The position numbers and the translations under genes are program-made. Source: Puccinia triticina (lineage: Eukaryota > Basidiomycota > Pucciniomycetes > Pucciniales > Pucciniaceae). Taken from it: DNA of 64,000 nucleotides. The number at the start of each line of letters is the position of its first letter. Positions within the stretch are counted from its first letter, which is position 1. The DNA lies in the NCBI RefSeq assembly GCF_026914185.1, contig NC_070558.1, forward strand, positions 5,332,001-5,396,000, given 5' to 3'. A model generated the notes under the pieces. It was not told the DNA's origin and did not search any database. It saw only the letters and a program-made list of their open reading frames with translations. Below, one piece after another: positions 21,260 to 34,500 of the stretch.

Positions 21260-23397
21260 ATGTCTTCATTAGTATCCCGAGTGTGTACATATCTGAGCCA
21301 AGTGACCAGCGGCATCCCGTACATCGCCTTCACGGTCTCCTTCGGCCTGATGGTCGACATGGCCAGCTTCGGCCTGCTCGTCCCCGTCCTGCCCTACCGG
21401 CTGGAGGCCATCGGCTACGCCGAAGTTGCCGCCAGCACCTCCTACCGTACGCACACCCACTCCACTCCACACCCCATCATACCCTGCTAATGACACCCGA
21501 CCTGTGCTCCAGTCATCGCCGCATTCGCATTCGGACTCATCGTCTCCTCGGTAAGCTCTCCGCCCATCTCTGGCACACACAGGGCCGTGCTGACGCCCTT
21601 ACCTCACAGATCCCCATCAGTATCCTCGGCGAGATGGTCAAGTCCAGGAAGCTGCCCCTCCTGGCAGGCCTCACATGCTTAGGTCAGTCCACCCACACAC
21701 ACACACCCCATCCTGCACCCGCTAACAACGCCCCGCCAACCACACAGCCGCAAGCCTGGCCGCCTTCTGGCTCTCCTCCTCCTTCGCCGTCCTCGTCATT
21801 TCGCGGATCATCCAGGGCTTCAGGTGCGCGCTTCCCACGCCCCTCGTCTGTGTGTGTTCTCCAAAACCGCTTACACCCTGTGTGTCTTTTTGGACAGCGG
21901 CACGGCCATCTGGACTCTCGGCCTGGCCTTGATCTGCGACGTGGTCCCGGAGGCCCGGATCGGCGTCGTGATGGGATACGTCTTGTAAGCGCGCGCGCGT
22001 CGGCGAAGTCGCCAGCAGGGTTATTCTGACCCGAACATCTCTCCGCAGGATCGGCTGGTCGATCGGCACGGTCGCCGGCCCCTTGATCGGCGGCTTGCTC
22101 TACGACTCGTACGGCTACGACGCCATCTTCATCTTCGCCCTCTCCATGAGTAAGCCCCCCATCAGCCGCACCACATGAGGCCAAAGATCCTGATGACCGT
22201 CGTGAACTCCTCTGCTGCCGCCACAGCTGCCGTCGACTTCGTCCTCCGCTCGCTCGTCCAGGACAAGAAATGCATCCAGAACATCGCCGCCCCAGCGCCC
22301 CTCGATGCCGAGCTCGACGCCGAAAAGCCCGCCGAGTGCGCTGGAGATGCGCGCCCAAAGCCTGCTTCAGCGGCCCGAGCCGTGCTCTCCTTGTTGACGA
22401 ACCCGCGCGTGCTGACGCTATTCGCACTGACCCTAGTCATCGGTGAGCGACCCTCGCCCCTCCTCTCCCGCCCCCACAGCGCTCCTCACCATGTGTGTTT
22501 TTCGGATATGTTCAGGCTTTGCGTTCGGCGGGCTTCTGGACACGGGGCTAGCGATGCTAGTCAAGCACCGGTACGGGCTCAGCTCGCACGGTGCCGCGCT
22601 GATGTTCATTGCCGTCGTCGTCCCCTCGGTCGTCTCGAGCCCGATCGCCGGCCACTTGGCCGACAAGATCGGCGCCAAGACCCCCGTCGTCTCGCTCCTC
22701 CTCCTCGGCACCCCGTTCTTCGGCCTCATGAGCATCAACGCTTCTCTCCCCGCATTGGTCACCTTCATCGCTTTCGCTGGTACGCCCCCCCTCCCCCTCC
22801 CTTCCCCAAAAGAGCGACATCCATTGATCCCCGCCCGTGACTTGCAGGTATCTTCATGCTCGCACTTGCTGCGCCACTCATGCAAGGTGAGCTTCCCTTC
22901 TCTTTCCCCTGCCACAGTTGATGCATTGGACTCACCATCTGCGATGGGTCGGTTGCGGGAACCGCTCTAGATCTGGCCGAAGTCGTCAAGGTGACCCCAG
23001 GATTAGGTGAGTCCCCGAAAGTGTGTGTGTGTTGAGATTACGGGAATCCTGAGCCTGGGATGATTGCTTTGCACCCACAGGTTTCGCCCACGTCTACGGC
23101 ATCTTCAACATGGTGTACTCGACGGGCGCGATGATTGGATCGCTCTGCGTTGGAGGGCAAGTCGCGCGCCGCCTACGCGCTCCCCCCTTCCCGTCTCTCT
23201 CTCGCCCCAAAAAACTTACGCCCGTGTTTTTGTTGGTTTGGTTGGACAGACTTCTGCAAGGCCTGGGTATCGAGAGCGGGTGGCAAGTGATGTGTCTGCT
23301 CATCACCGGCCTGTTCGCCGCGTCCGTCGTGCCTGCCTGGCTGTTCATCGGCGGGCCCCGGGCGACGCGCGCCGAGGAGGCCGCCTCGCCCGTCTAA
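21260..23397 (+). CDS. Major facilitator superfamily transporter (DHA1-like drug:H+ antiporter)
   Basis: A 446-residue polytopic membrane protein predicted from 12 exons: 21260-21446, 21513-21550, 21610-21682, 21748-21823, 21898-21984, 22049-22149, 22227-22442, 22516-22779, 22848-22886, 22971-23006, 23081-23156, 23250-23397. All phases agree. Family signs: RIIQG in the fourth membrane segment region; antiporter motif C, IGTVAGPLIGGLLYD, in segment 5; and motif A-like GHLADKIGAKTP in the loop between segments 8 and 9. Alternating hydrophobic segments cover the rest. A hydrophilic central loop (about residues 200-245) separates the halves. The likely role is proton-coupled export of small molecules, possibly across the vacuole or plasma membrane; the substrate cannot be read. 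The intron after 23156 uses GCAAGT, a GC donor. Coding DNA is GC-rich, unlike the flanks. Confidence 0.9.
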
Positions 23398-23731
23398 GCT
23401 GCGCTCTGCCCCGCCTCGCGCCCGCGAACACGCCTGGACATCTCTGAGCTGGCCCGCCGTATCGTGGTCCGCTCCTCGCCTCCCTTTCCCGCACGACTTG
23501 CCGACCATCGGGCTGTGCTACGTGCACATGCCGTCGCGCGACGGGTCCGCCAGCAGGCTTCCATCGCCGATCTGTTCCTCGGTCTCTCTCGGCCCAATGG
23601 CCGTTCATGCAAGACGCGCAAGCGAAACATGGCTCCTCATCCCCGCCCCACAGCGGCCCGCTCAGCGTGCTGTCTCCAGCACAACCGCTTGTCTATGTGT
23701 CCCAGCTGGAATAATCTGTGGTCTTGGTGTA

Positions 23732-24085
23732 TACTGTAATAATGTAAAAATGTAAAAATGTAACAGTATAATAACTTGACAATGCACACATGCAATGGTG
23801 CAATGATGCAATGATGCAATGATGTAATAATGTAATAATGTAATAATGTAGTCATGCAATAATGTAATAATGTAATAATGTAATAATGTAACAATGTAAT
23901 AATCTGTAATAATGTAATAATGTAATAATGTAATAATGCAACCATGCAATAATGCAATCACGCAATGATGCAATGATGTAATAATCTGTCATAATGTAAT
24001 AATTTAACAATGCAACCATCCAATAATGCAATGACATAACGATGTAATGATGTAATAATGTAATAATGTAATAATTATTTCAAAA
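23732..24085. repeat. (TAATAATG)n-type microsatellite
   Basis: About 350 bp of irregular repeats of TGTAATAA, GCAATGA and AACAATG steps downstream of the MFS gene. Long minus-strand frames made of LLHYYIIT are an artefact of the repeat. Confidence 0.85.
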
Positions 24086-27000
24086 TTAAAAATGACAACA
24101 CCAGCAGCAAATAACTGGGCTCAAAGACTCAAGTCTTACTAAGAAAGTCTCCGGCAGGAGGGACTTGAACCCTAGCTTGCCAAACTCACACATGTAGCAA
24201 GAAAGTATTCCAGCCATCTCCCACAACGTATTGTGCAGAGTTTAATAGTGCAATGTTTGCAGGCCATGATGGAGAAAACAGACATTGCCCAGCGCTCCCC
24301 TGCTCCATGCTCCAAGGTGCCAAGGGTGGGGGGGGGGGGGGGGGGGAGGCTCAGTGAGTAGTGTCAGCATCCGCAGTTTGCAGCTGGGGATGGGGAAGGA
24401 ATCTGCGGATATCCGGCTGGTTTGGGCAGATGTGTGCTGGGATTTGACTGACTTCCGGACAGACTTGCTCGCATTAGAGTCTTGGAAGCAAGGGAAGAAG
24501 CCCGCCCCCTCAATTTTCATGCTATGTGCGTCGCGGGTCAAATCTGTTGGATGGCCGCCTTTTGGCTTTGAAATTAAACACTAGTCCCAGCCTCCATGCG
24601 GGCATGCAGCATTTTGCTGGTTGCAAAGCAACCTTGGTCTCTGACCAAAGTGAGTGCATGCACCAGGAGGGAATTGGTACTCTCCCTAAGACTGTATGTT
24701 CTTTCTGGAACCCTTTCTGATATCAACTGGTCAAGCATTTTGATTTAAGCTTCAAATAATTTTATTTTCATTGTTATGTTCAACTGAGGCTGAACGGTGA
24801 TCCACCCCATGGTGGCCAACACTGGGAATTGGGTGGAGGGTACATCTACTCAATGGTTGGTACACATTGGGATTCTACACTGACTGGTGTGTACTGGCCA
24901 TCAAGTAGAAACACCCTAGATATGCCCAATGAATGGGGTTTGCACCAATTATGGTCTTCAAATAGGGTGTTCAAAGTTGACTTGCATTAAATCATAAAAT
25001 CTAAGCTGAAAAAAATATGTACCAACCAAACACTCAAATTAGAGCAACATTTCTAAAATGGTACATATAAAATCATTATTTGAAAATTTTAGGATATTAT
25101 GATTTTACTAGAGGCCAAGGCGGCTGCCCCGCTGTATGTGATGCCCCAGGAAAATCTTGGTCAAGCCAAACTTCAATTGTGCATGCATCAATATCCTCAA
25201 CCTGATTTGGCAAGATTTCAACCTGGACATGCCTAAGATTCAGATTCAACTTACTGTGATAAATAATGACGTTTTTTATGTTTTTCCAACCTTCAAATTG
25301 AGCATTAGAAGAATTTTTGTTGCTTCACTGCTGTAATTCTTGTTTGAGAGCAGCAAACTTAGCACAAGTCCCTCCTGGGAGACTTATTTAAGCTTGTCTC
25401 AAGGGTGGCAATTCCACATTTCAAACCTACTGTGCAAAAACTACCAACAATTTACAGGGGTTTTGTTGGAGCTGCACTGCCACTCTTGGAGTATGTAGAC
25501 CTTTTGGCGGGGAGTTTGTTTTTATAAGAAGCCTCAAACAGCCATTTCAGACTGAGTTTTCTTGTAGTTGATTGGTCTGGGATTTCAGACCCAAGTCATC
25601 TCCATCTATGGACCATTTTCTGCTTTTGCTCCATCAACAATGAAATATGGTGGCACCAGCTTCAAATGGCCATCAATACCTCTTGAAAAATGTATGTATG
25701 TAGAACAAATCAATTTTTATTAGCAAGTTGGCAAAGAGGAGTGAGGAGGACAGGATGCAGATCAGTGGACGCTAGAAACAAAAAAACAAAAACAAAAACT
25801 CGGCGTGCGGGAGTCAACGGCGGCTTGGAAGCAAGCGGGGGAAGGTAGTTAGCAGGGGAGGGATCGGGCAAGAGGTTGGGGGCCAAAGAAGCAGAGGGGG
25901 GGAGGCGGGGTGGAGATGATTGGCGGGAGTGTCAGCCTTAGAGATACATCAAGTATCCAAAAGACTGCAATAACTTAGTAAATAATAATAATTAGTGAAT
26001 TATTATTGCAGAATCAGATTCCTCATCATAAATTAAGGGGGGTCACACACTCAAAGTACCCCCTTATTCCTATTCCTTCATGTACTAATTTTATAAATAA
26101 GAATTGGCCCCAGAAAGCGCCCAAAAATAGTATTACATAAATAAATTTAGTAAAAACAAACAATGTACATAAAATTAAACTGTTGTACATTAATGAGTAA
26201 TATTAATCGTGTAAAAATACCCCATGAAAGTATTATGTAGACTTCTACTGAAGCTCTTTCACATGAAAATTGGTTATAAACATGTCATGTGACAGAGTCA
26301 GGGAAATTAGTCTATTACAATACAATTAAATTACCCACAGCCAAGCCCTTTTCACGGCTACACCCCTGGATACTCCCATAGGGAGAAAAGGACTCAGTGT
26401 TTACACCCACTGAAGTCCCCTCTAATAATAGAGGCCTATTTGGCCCTCAGGAAAAGATTCCCCAGACCATTCACTGCCCATAAACTGTAAGTTTGCCATG
26501 AATATTCTCCTCTGCTACTATTGTAGCCACTTTTCCTTATAAACCATCCCCAGCACGTAAAATCCACTGGATTAAACCCTTTAAATCATCAAAAAATCCC
26601 TTATTAGCATATTTAAAGCTTTATCCTTATAAGTAGTTGCCGTAAGACCACCGCCTCTGTCAAGCAGCCAATCAGTTTAAGCGCTTACCACCTACTTTTT
26701 ACGCCAAATTACTTCCCTGTAATTATTAATTACATAATTAATCCCTCCTCTGTTACAGAGTGTAAAACCCTTGTAGTGGCCATATTTACCACGTAACAAG
26801 TTTGGTAATTTAAATTACCAGTGTTCAAATCAGTACAGTTATAGTACTAGGGCCCAAAACCCTTATTTTGACGGGTTTTCTGCCCTGAGTTTCATAAACA
26901 GAGCTGTCATTTGGGGGCCTCATCGTGTTTTTAACCCAGAGTACCTGTCAAGGATAAAACTGACTTTTTGCTGAGCTTTTTCCTTATTTTTAGCAATTAT

Positions 27001-27185
27001 CCCCATATTTTTGCCGTCAGTACTTCAGTTTTTACATAAAAAACCATTAAATCCACTAAACAAGTACGAGTTTTTTCCTTGTTTCTGACTTATTGCGCAA
27101 TAGAGATAAAACAATAAAATACATATAAAAAATACATAAATTAAAACTGTACAAAACATATATTTTTACGTTTTTTCCTATTTTA
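24086..27185. other. Gene-free AT-rich region with a MITE fragment
   Basis: A 19-G run lies at 24328-24346. 24965-25108 is the left half of the MITE family at 5323 (GGGTGTTCAAAGTTGACTTGC...). From 24720 to 27219 there is no open frame of 60 codons, and 25950-27180 is strongly AT-rich, resembling fully decayed repeats. I see no gene. Confidence 0.55.
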
Positions 27186-27189
27186 TCAA

Positions 27190-28255
27190 TGGCTATCAAG
27201 TGACTTGATAGCCATTGAGTGGCATTAAACCCCAGTATGCCGCTCGATGGCTGGTCATCAAGTGGCCTGCACAGGACTCAATGGCTGGTCATCATTTGTG
27301 GAGTACACACCCCAGTTGATGGCCTGTCATTGGGTGGGATACATACTCCGCTTGATTGCCATTCATCAAGCAGAGTGTGTGCTCCACCAAGTGGTTGGCC
27401 ATTGATTGGAGTGTTCTGAGGGGGCATGATGCGTAGTGCCCACCAGTGATCCCCGTTGTCACACAAACGTACGGGTGTACGTTGGTGTGACACACAGGAA
27501 TCACACCTCCCCTCGATGACCGGTCTTTACCGGTCATCAAGAGGTGGAAGTCCCCTTGATGACCAGTCAGTGCCAGTCATTGAGGGGAGGTGTTACTCCT
27601 CTCAATGACCGGTCTGTACCAGTCATCAAGAGGTGGAAGTCCCCTCAATGACCTGCACAGACTGGTCATTGAGGGGAGGTTTTACTCCTCTCGATGACCT
27701 GGACAGATTGGTCATCAAGAGGAGAGAGGAGTAACACCTCCTCCTGATGACCAGTCTGTACCGGTCAGGGGAGGTGTTATTCCTCTTGATGAACGGTACA
27801 GACCGGTCATTGAGGGGAGATGTACTCCACTCAATGACCCGTACAGACCGGTCATTGGGGGGAATTACTCCTCTCGATGAACGGTACAGACCAGTCATTG
27901 AGGGGACTTCCACCTCTTGATGACCGGAACAGACCGTTCATCAAGGGGACTTCCACCTCTTGATGACCGGTACAGACCAGTCATTGAGAGGAGTAACACC
28001 TCCCCTCGATGACCGGCACTGACTGGACATCAAGGGGACTTCCACCTCTTGATGACCGGTACAGACCGGTCATCGAGAGGTGTGAGTACCCTCAATGACC
28101 GGTACAGACTGATCATTGAGAGGTGGTGAGTCCCTTCAATGAGCGGTCTGTACCGGTAATTTGGGGGAATCACACCTCTCAATGACCGGTGTGTAAGGTC
28201 ATTGAGAGGAGTATTTCCCCCGATGACTGGCATGGACCAGTCATCAAGAGGAGAT
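27190..28255. repeat. GATGACCGG palindrome array
   Basis: More than 20 units built on CAATGACCGG / CCGGTCATCAAGAGG with spacers such as TGGAAGTCCCC and GTGTTACTCCTC. Neighbouring units are often in opposite orientation, so long stems are possible. 27190-27480 shows a diverged form based on GATGGCCATCAAG. No coding signal. Confidence 0.85.
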
Positions 28256-31200
28256 GTGGATTATGTGGATCCACTCGAATTGAGATGCTTTTTTGCACCC
28301 GTGGTGTACTGGTGATCAGGAGGTGTCAGCTGGCATCCAGTGGGGTGTGTACATAGCCCACGGGATGGCCAGACAGGGTGTGTAGTATGTATACCCTGCT
28401 TGACTGGGGTTCAAGTGTATGTACTCCAGCTCTGGCTGGAGTTCCCAGCTCTGCACTTCCCTTTTGGGGAGGAGAAATATCATGAATGGACTGGGGATAT
28501 GCACTCCAATCTTATGGAGTGAGAGTCACGGGCACTCATTACATTTGCCGGCCACTGGAGTTCTTCATGGTGCACTCGAAAGACTGAGTCCCCAGTTCTG
28601 CACTCTAGCCGACTTGGAGTATTCCACTCTGTAATCCGACAACTGTTGAAGTGCACACTCCATACACTCATTTTTGGAGTGCTTTTGGGATTTTTTTGGA
28701 GTGCATTTAGGCTGACCAAAAAAATTAAAAACATGCATCAGAGCAATCTACAGGGTATGGGTATACACAGAGGTAAAAAATCAGGTCAAAACATTCATAT
28801 ATTTGGTCAACATTGTGGATTGAGTCCACCTGATCATGGTTGGGCTTAGTTTCAGTATAGGAATGGTGTATGTTCTACATGTACCTTCCACAATACATCT
28901 CATATAATTCCAGTTAGCATCCGGTTAGATTGCACCTGACATTAACCATTCTTTGAACCAAGATCAGACCAAAATAAAACCAACTTTGAACCAGTATCTA
29001 ACCAGCATTGGACCAAATGTTGGCATGAATTGTGCGAAGGCACTCGCAAACAGGTGCTGAGCAAATGTCCGTGGTGTTGAGATGGCCAAAGAAGAACTGC
29101 TTGACCTGCCGACTGAGCGCCTCATCCTGTTCTGCAATTGGCACCAATGGCCCGGCCCATCAAAGCTCAACCTTCCGTATGTTGTGAAATAAAGCAGATC
29201 AATAGTAAAATAAAGTGTCAAAGGAGCATTGTGCCTATGGTTGAGTGTTTGACGGATATTTGAAAGGGGAGGATTTGTTAGTGCATAGCAATGCAAATGT
29301 TGATAGCCTGAAGGAGCAATGGATTTTGCAGTACCTTGAAAGCAGGGGGCAGCGAGTGGGGTTTGGGGGCGAGGGGACGGAGGCGTGGGACGGCAAGGCA
29401 ATACATAGCCTGTACAAGTCAGATGAGTAGTTGGTGATGAACCAACTTTTGGCGCTCCCATGCCAACAGGAAGGGATGGTATAGGTGCGCTCGGAGACGG
29501 TTGGGAGGGCGATGTGAGGCTTTTCGTGCGGCTGGAATGGGGCAATTGTAGACTCAGTTGAAGGTGGAGTGATGGGTACGCATATAAATAGGAGGACCTG
29601 TGGCAAATATCAACCACCAGTCAACTCTCTGCGCTGCACTTCCATCCAGCGATTAACCCAATCCCCTCCGCTGTTGCAGTTGCACAGTTTGAGGTTTACT
29701 TTTTGATGAACCCCCTTTGCAATTGCCTTAAATGTGGGGCGCTGGGGTCATCGGTGCAATACTTGCAACCTCTCTAGAAGGGGATGGGCATTGGCCGGGT
29801 GGTTTTGCTTGAGCAGGTTTTCTTTGTTTTTTTGTTTGGTTTTTTAGTAGGGGGAAACCCTTGATTTTTGTTTGTGTTTGTCTTTCTTTAATAAACTTAG
29901 ATGTATTGAAAAGTTTATTATTTCAACTTTGAATGTACACCTTAAAATTTGAAATTCATAAATCATACATTCATAAAAGTTTGTGTTGAAGCTGGGGCCA
30001 GAGGTCAAGAAGAGGAAGGACCCAAATAAAAACAACACAGAGAGACTCTGAGGGAAAGAACAAAGGGGGCCAAGGAAGCCCTTAAAGAGGGCAAAAAGCT
30101 GCTACTTGAGTGGCGGAAAAGTGCCCACACTACAAGAGATTGTATTCCCTAGAGAACTCGGGGAAATGCGCACAGAAAGCAGATGGTTTTCATTTCTGTC
30201 TAAGCCAGGGATATATAAGCTATTACAATGGAGGGGACGGATTTTGGTACGGAAGGTGAAATTTGGATATGCAATCTGGAAAGTAGTGACAGTGAAGGGA
30301 AGGAGAGAAAAGGGAGACCAGAGAAGGTGGAATTTCAACAATTTGTTGGCTGGGAAAGCCAAAGATTACATAAGCAGATTGATGAGATGCCCTGCAAACA
30401 AAGTTTTATGAATTTATGCATTTATGTATTTATAAATGCATGAAAATCAACTTTGAAGCATAAATCAAGTGGAGACACCCTCCTCTCAATGACTGATGGA
30501 TGACCATTGAGTACAGGCTGTTGCCACTCAATGAACAAATATACATTACTGGAAATTGAGTGGAGAGACATACTCCAATCAATTAACAGCTTTCAAAGCC
30601 ATTGAGTGGAGGGATTCTCCACTTGATGACTGGTGTGTACTGGCCATCAATTTTAGGGAATCTCCCCCCCCCCCCCCCCCCATTTGTGTTTAGTTCTTTG
30701 CCTCCTTGTGGTTCTTTTGGATTGATACCTCCTTTCAAGGCACAAAAGATAGTCTTGCTAAGCCTTTTCTCTTTCCAGTTTGGTATTTATACAGCTTGGA
30801 GAAGACAAGATTTGGCTCAAACATTTCAATTTTTTGGCCATCCTGCAAAAAAAATAAAGTTAAATGAGGCTCAAAATCAGTCATTCCCTTTGTCAAACTC
30901 TGAAAATTCATTAAAAATAGGGGATGTGCCAGAGGGGAATGGAAAAAAAACATCAAGCTAGAGTCTAGACAAGATGCAGCAATTCAGAGGAAGGGGAACT
31001 GTGTTCTGATAAGCACAATAAGTTGAGAGGTAGGTACATTTGAAAATTTCCTGCCAAAAAATGAAATGCTATCAGCCTCCAAGTCATTTTAGCACATCAG
31101 TACCTCCCTCCAGTCGTAAAAATGCATCCATGTTGTTTTGAAACTCTACAAATAGATGGGTTGGAATGATTCAGGTTATAAAATAGAGTGAAATACTTCC

Positions 31201-31572
31201 TGTTTTGAAATTAGATAATAGATCCAAACACTGCCTCATTTGATGTCAGAGAATAGATTCAAATACTACCTGTCTGACCATCACATTTATTCTCCTGAAA
31301 CTAATATGCCTCCAAAACTGGCCAGAAAACACCCTCTAATATGATACAGGGATCTGAAACACATGAAAATGAACAGTATGGCAGGAGGATTTCAAAACTC
31401 CAGGAATAAGCACTTGTTGTTGTGATCAAACAATACCCCCATAAATGTAGAGTGGACAAGGGAGAGTCCCCTTGAGCTCACTTCCCTTTTATTGAAAGTC
31501 TTTCTGGCAAAACCAACTTATTGGAAGCGTAGATAAACTGATTATCTATAGATTGTTTGAGGGCCCAGAAAA
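28256..31572. other. Repetitive intergenic DNA
   Basis: 28400-28700 carries many ACTCCA/TGGAGT inverted pairs. 28964-29617 has a long minus frame with no recognised motif, on which a short stretch in another frame (SRQVKQFFFGHL) hints at a decayed transposase. 30228-30440 contains an acidic 60-codon reading after an ATG, with no family. 30480-30660 repeats the palindromes, followed by an 18-C run at 30664-30681. 30785-30955 ends a possible exon after TTTCCAG, relation unknown. Confidence 0.4.
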
Positions 31573-34500
31573 ATGAAAATAGATTCCTTGGAATATTATA
31601 TTCTTTTTGGTTTTGTCTTCAACCCAGGATTTACATCACTTTTGGCTCAAACGGGCTGGAGTCCATGGGAAAGCCAAAAGATTCAGAAATTGATTTTCAA
31701 TCCATCAGAATGCCTTCAAGAAAGAATTTTCAGTGGATCAGAAGGGGCCTTGGACAGTGGAAGTACTTTCAAGCCTCCACTGGGAAGCCAGTATGAGATG
31801 CAGCAACCAGAATCCGGGATTATTCAAAATGGAAATGTTGAAGGTAATGTAAAACAACAACATATGCATATCATATCTTCAACTGAAATGATTTTGTTCT
31901 TCTACTAGTTGTCCCTCAGGATTCAACATTTCAATACCAGGAGGAAAGGTCCAGAAGAGAGAAGCAAACAAATTATTGGAAATCTTACTTGGTCTCATCA
32001 GGAGATATTATTGAGCCCAGTTTCAATGAATTAACTCAGATTTTTTGTGTACAAGGTTAGATAATCTGCTTCCTTTTTGAGGTATAAGCTAGTAAATACT
32101 TGAATAAAAAATATATTTTATCTTTATCACATTAGGAATCATAAACCATAATCATGAAGCAAAACTTCATCATCAGGGAAGTTACTACACTCAAGAACTC
32201 TCTGGAATACCTCAAACTGTTCAAGGGGACTTTTCCATTTCCCCCTTTAAATCTATACCACAATGCAATGCCATAAAAACCAATCATCAAAATTCCCAAA
32301 GCCACTGGGAGCCAGAAAAGTTTTCTATTAAGTTTCCAGATGGTTCAGAAGTTCTAGAATCCTTTGATCCATCTTGGCTTCTTGAATCTTGTGATACACA
32401 TGGGCTGATTCCAGCAAGTCAAGAAAATTCAAATCATCATGATATCCATGAAAATGCAGATGTTTTGAACAATGCTGAAATTTGTTTACCTTCAACAAGC
32501 TCCCAGGAACATGAAAACTCTGGTATTAGAGTTTCACTACCACACGCTTCAGAAAGTCTTGAATACTTTGATCATTTCAGGCTCAACTATCATGATCCAT
32601 ACAAGAAAAATAAATCCCCTGATCCTGAGGGGCTTCCAAAACACAATGAGAAAAAGCCAAATGGAAATTTTAAAAGTGATTCCAGCAATCTTTACCATCA
32701 CATCCCTAGCTACTGGGAACCAGAAACTCCTTTAATTGATATTACAGATGGTTCAGAAATTCAAGGAAGCTTTGATCTTCCTTCTTATTGCAAAACTTTG
32801 GATGCAAATGAACTAACTACATTTTCACCAAAAAACCAGCCTATTGACTCATCCAGTCCTGCAGGACATTCAGATCATCTTGAGACCCATTCAAATGCAA
32901 AGGTGGAATGTGGATCAGGTATCTTAATTCTTGCTGATCAGAGACATCTTTGGAATGAACAAATAAAAGAACTCAACCAAATTCAGCCTGAGTCCTGTAA
33001 ATTATGGAACCTAAATTCTGTCCCTGATGGAATAATTGATGAAGAAGTATTAGAAGGACATGCAAACAAGTTTCTGATCCACATGAACACTACAGCCAAA
33101 AAACTGCAAAGAAAATACAAATATTTGAACAAATACAACATCATCCATAATTGTCATGCTTTCAAATATCCTATACCAAGCTCCCAACATTTCTTTATCC
33201 AAGTTGATGGAGAAAAAAGAGGTTTAAGTCAAACCCCCTATCATCTGATTAAAAACTTCAAAAATATACTCAAGTGGCTCATTCTCATTGATTCAGCTGT
33301 AGCAAGAGACTTAATTCCAGCTGGATTGGATACACATGAGCTGTATCCAAACACAAAAATGTTAGGCTGGTTTTTTAATGAAGCATTTGAACCCAAAAGT
33401 AGCTACCCTGTTTTTGGAATGATTGGAAAAGATAACAAATTAAATCCAGGAAAAGAGTTTGGAATGAATCAAAGGATATTGCTGGAACAGATCTCAAGGC
33501 ATAAACCTGAACAATATTCTCTTGAGGCTTCAATCTTGATCATGATTTCATGGTTTAAGGATCACACACCAAATGCTTGGGAACATATAAAAAGTTACCA
33601 GGGCGCCAGCCCAGAAGCAAACCTTCTTTCAATTCTACACAAAGCTATTGATTCAGGAATCAAGATTTCTAAATATAATGATAAATTTGATAAATTTAAT
33701 AAAGGCTTGATTATGTTGAAAAATCCAGATTTAAGCAAGCTTCCCCCTGCATTGAAGCCTAAAAAGTTTTATTCAAGAGGGGTGAGTGGAACAATAGAAC
33801 CACTGATGGATTTAATGAAATTTGAAAGGGCTGATTTTGACCTTTCAAGCCCTAAGAAAGTTCAAGGTCTCTCAGTCAAGATGTACAAATTCAGAGAAAG
33901 ATCTGAGGATGATCTTCCCAAGTACAGAGCAAGAATTTTTGACTTGAATCAAGATGCTTGTGGATATCGCAACTTACAATCCAGAATTGATATGCTTGAC
34001 ATACACTTGAAGATTTGCCATTTGGATCTCTTATCCCAGCAAGAGTCACAGTCCATCAGGGTGGCTAAAGATGCATTGAATTCTTTCAGCAAATGGTTCA
34101 AAAACATCCTACTTGGAAAAGAAGGAGGTAGCCTCCCAATCATTGGAGATGTAGAAACTGAGAAAGAGAAGTTTCAGTACAGTGACTTTGGAGAAGTTCA
34201 AGCCTATTTGATAGAAAACTACTTCAGTAATCCAACAGGTTACCTGGGGGTCATTTGGTTCTCACTTTCTCTACTTGAATATTGGTACAAAAAATTTCAT
34301 CCTGAATGTCTTTTGGAATCAGATGAGGAATACTGGAATACTATGATTGAATCTTTGAAAAAAAAACTATCTATTAGTGGCAACTATTCTTTGAAAAAAA
34401 TTGACTATGAGGGAAAATATGTACACCGTTATTGGGAAAATAATAAACAGACCTCTGGCTCCATTGGAAAAACAATCTCAAATGAATATGCCAATGTTGA

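Noticed and set aside
21684..22427. 247-codon minus ORF across the MFS gene
   Set aside because: Shadow of GC-rich exons and introns; Arg/Ala-rich with no motif.
23637..24037. LLHYYIIT-repeat ORFs
   Set aside because: Microsatellite artefact.
24151..24227. tRNA-like sequence on the minus strand with box B AGGGTTCAAGTCCCT
   Set aside because: No box A at the right distance and no pairing acceptor stem; at most a SINE-like or tRNA-derived remnant.
28964..29617. 217-codon minus ORF
   Set aside because: Pro/Ser-rich without motif or splice support; the hint of transposase in another frame is too short.
30228..30440. Acidic 71-codon ORF with ATG
   Set aside because: No motif and no splice continuation found; could be gag-like but unsupported.
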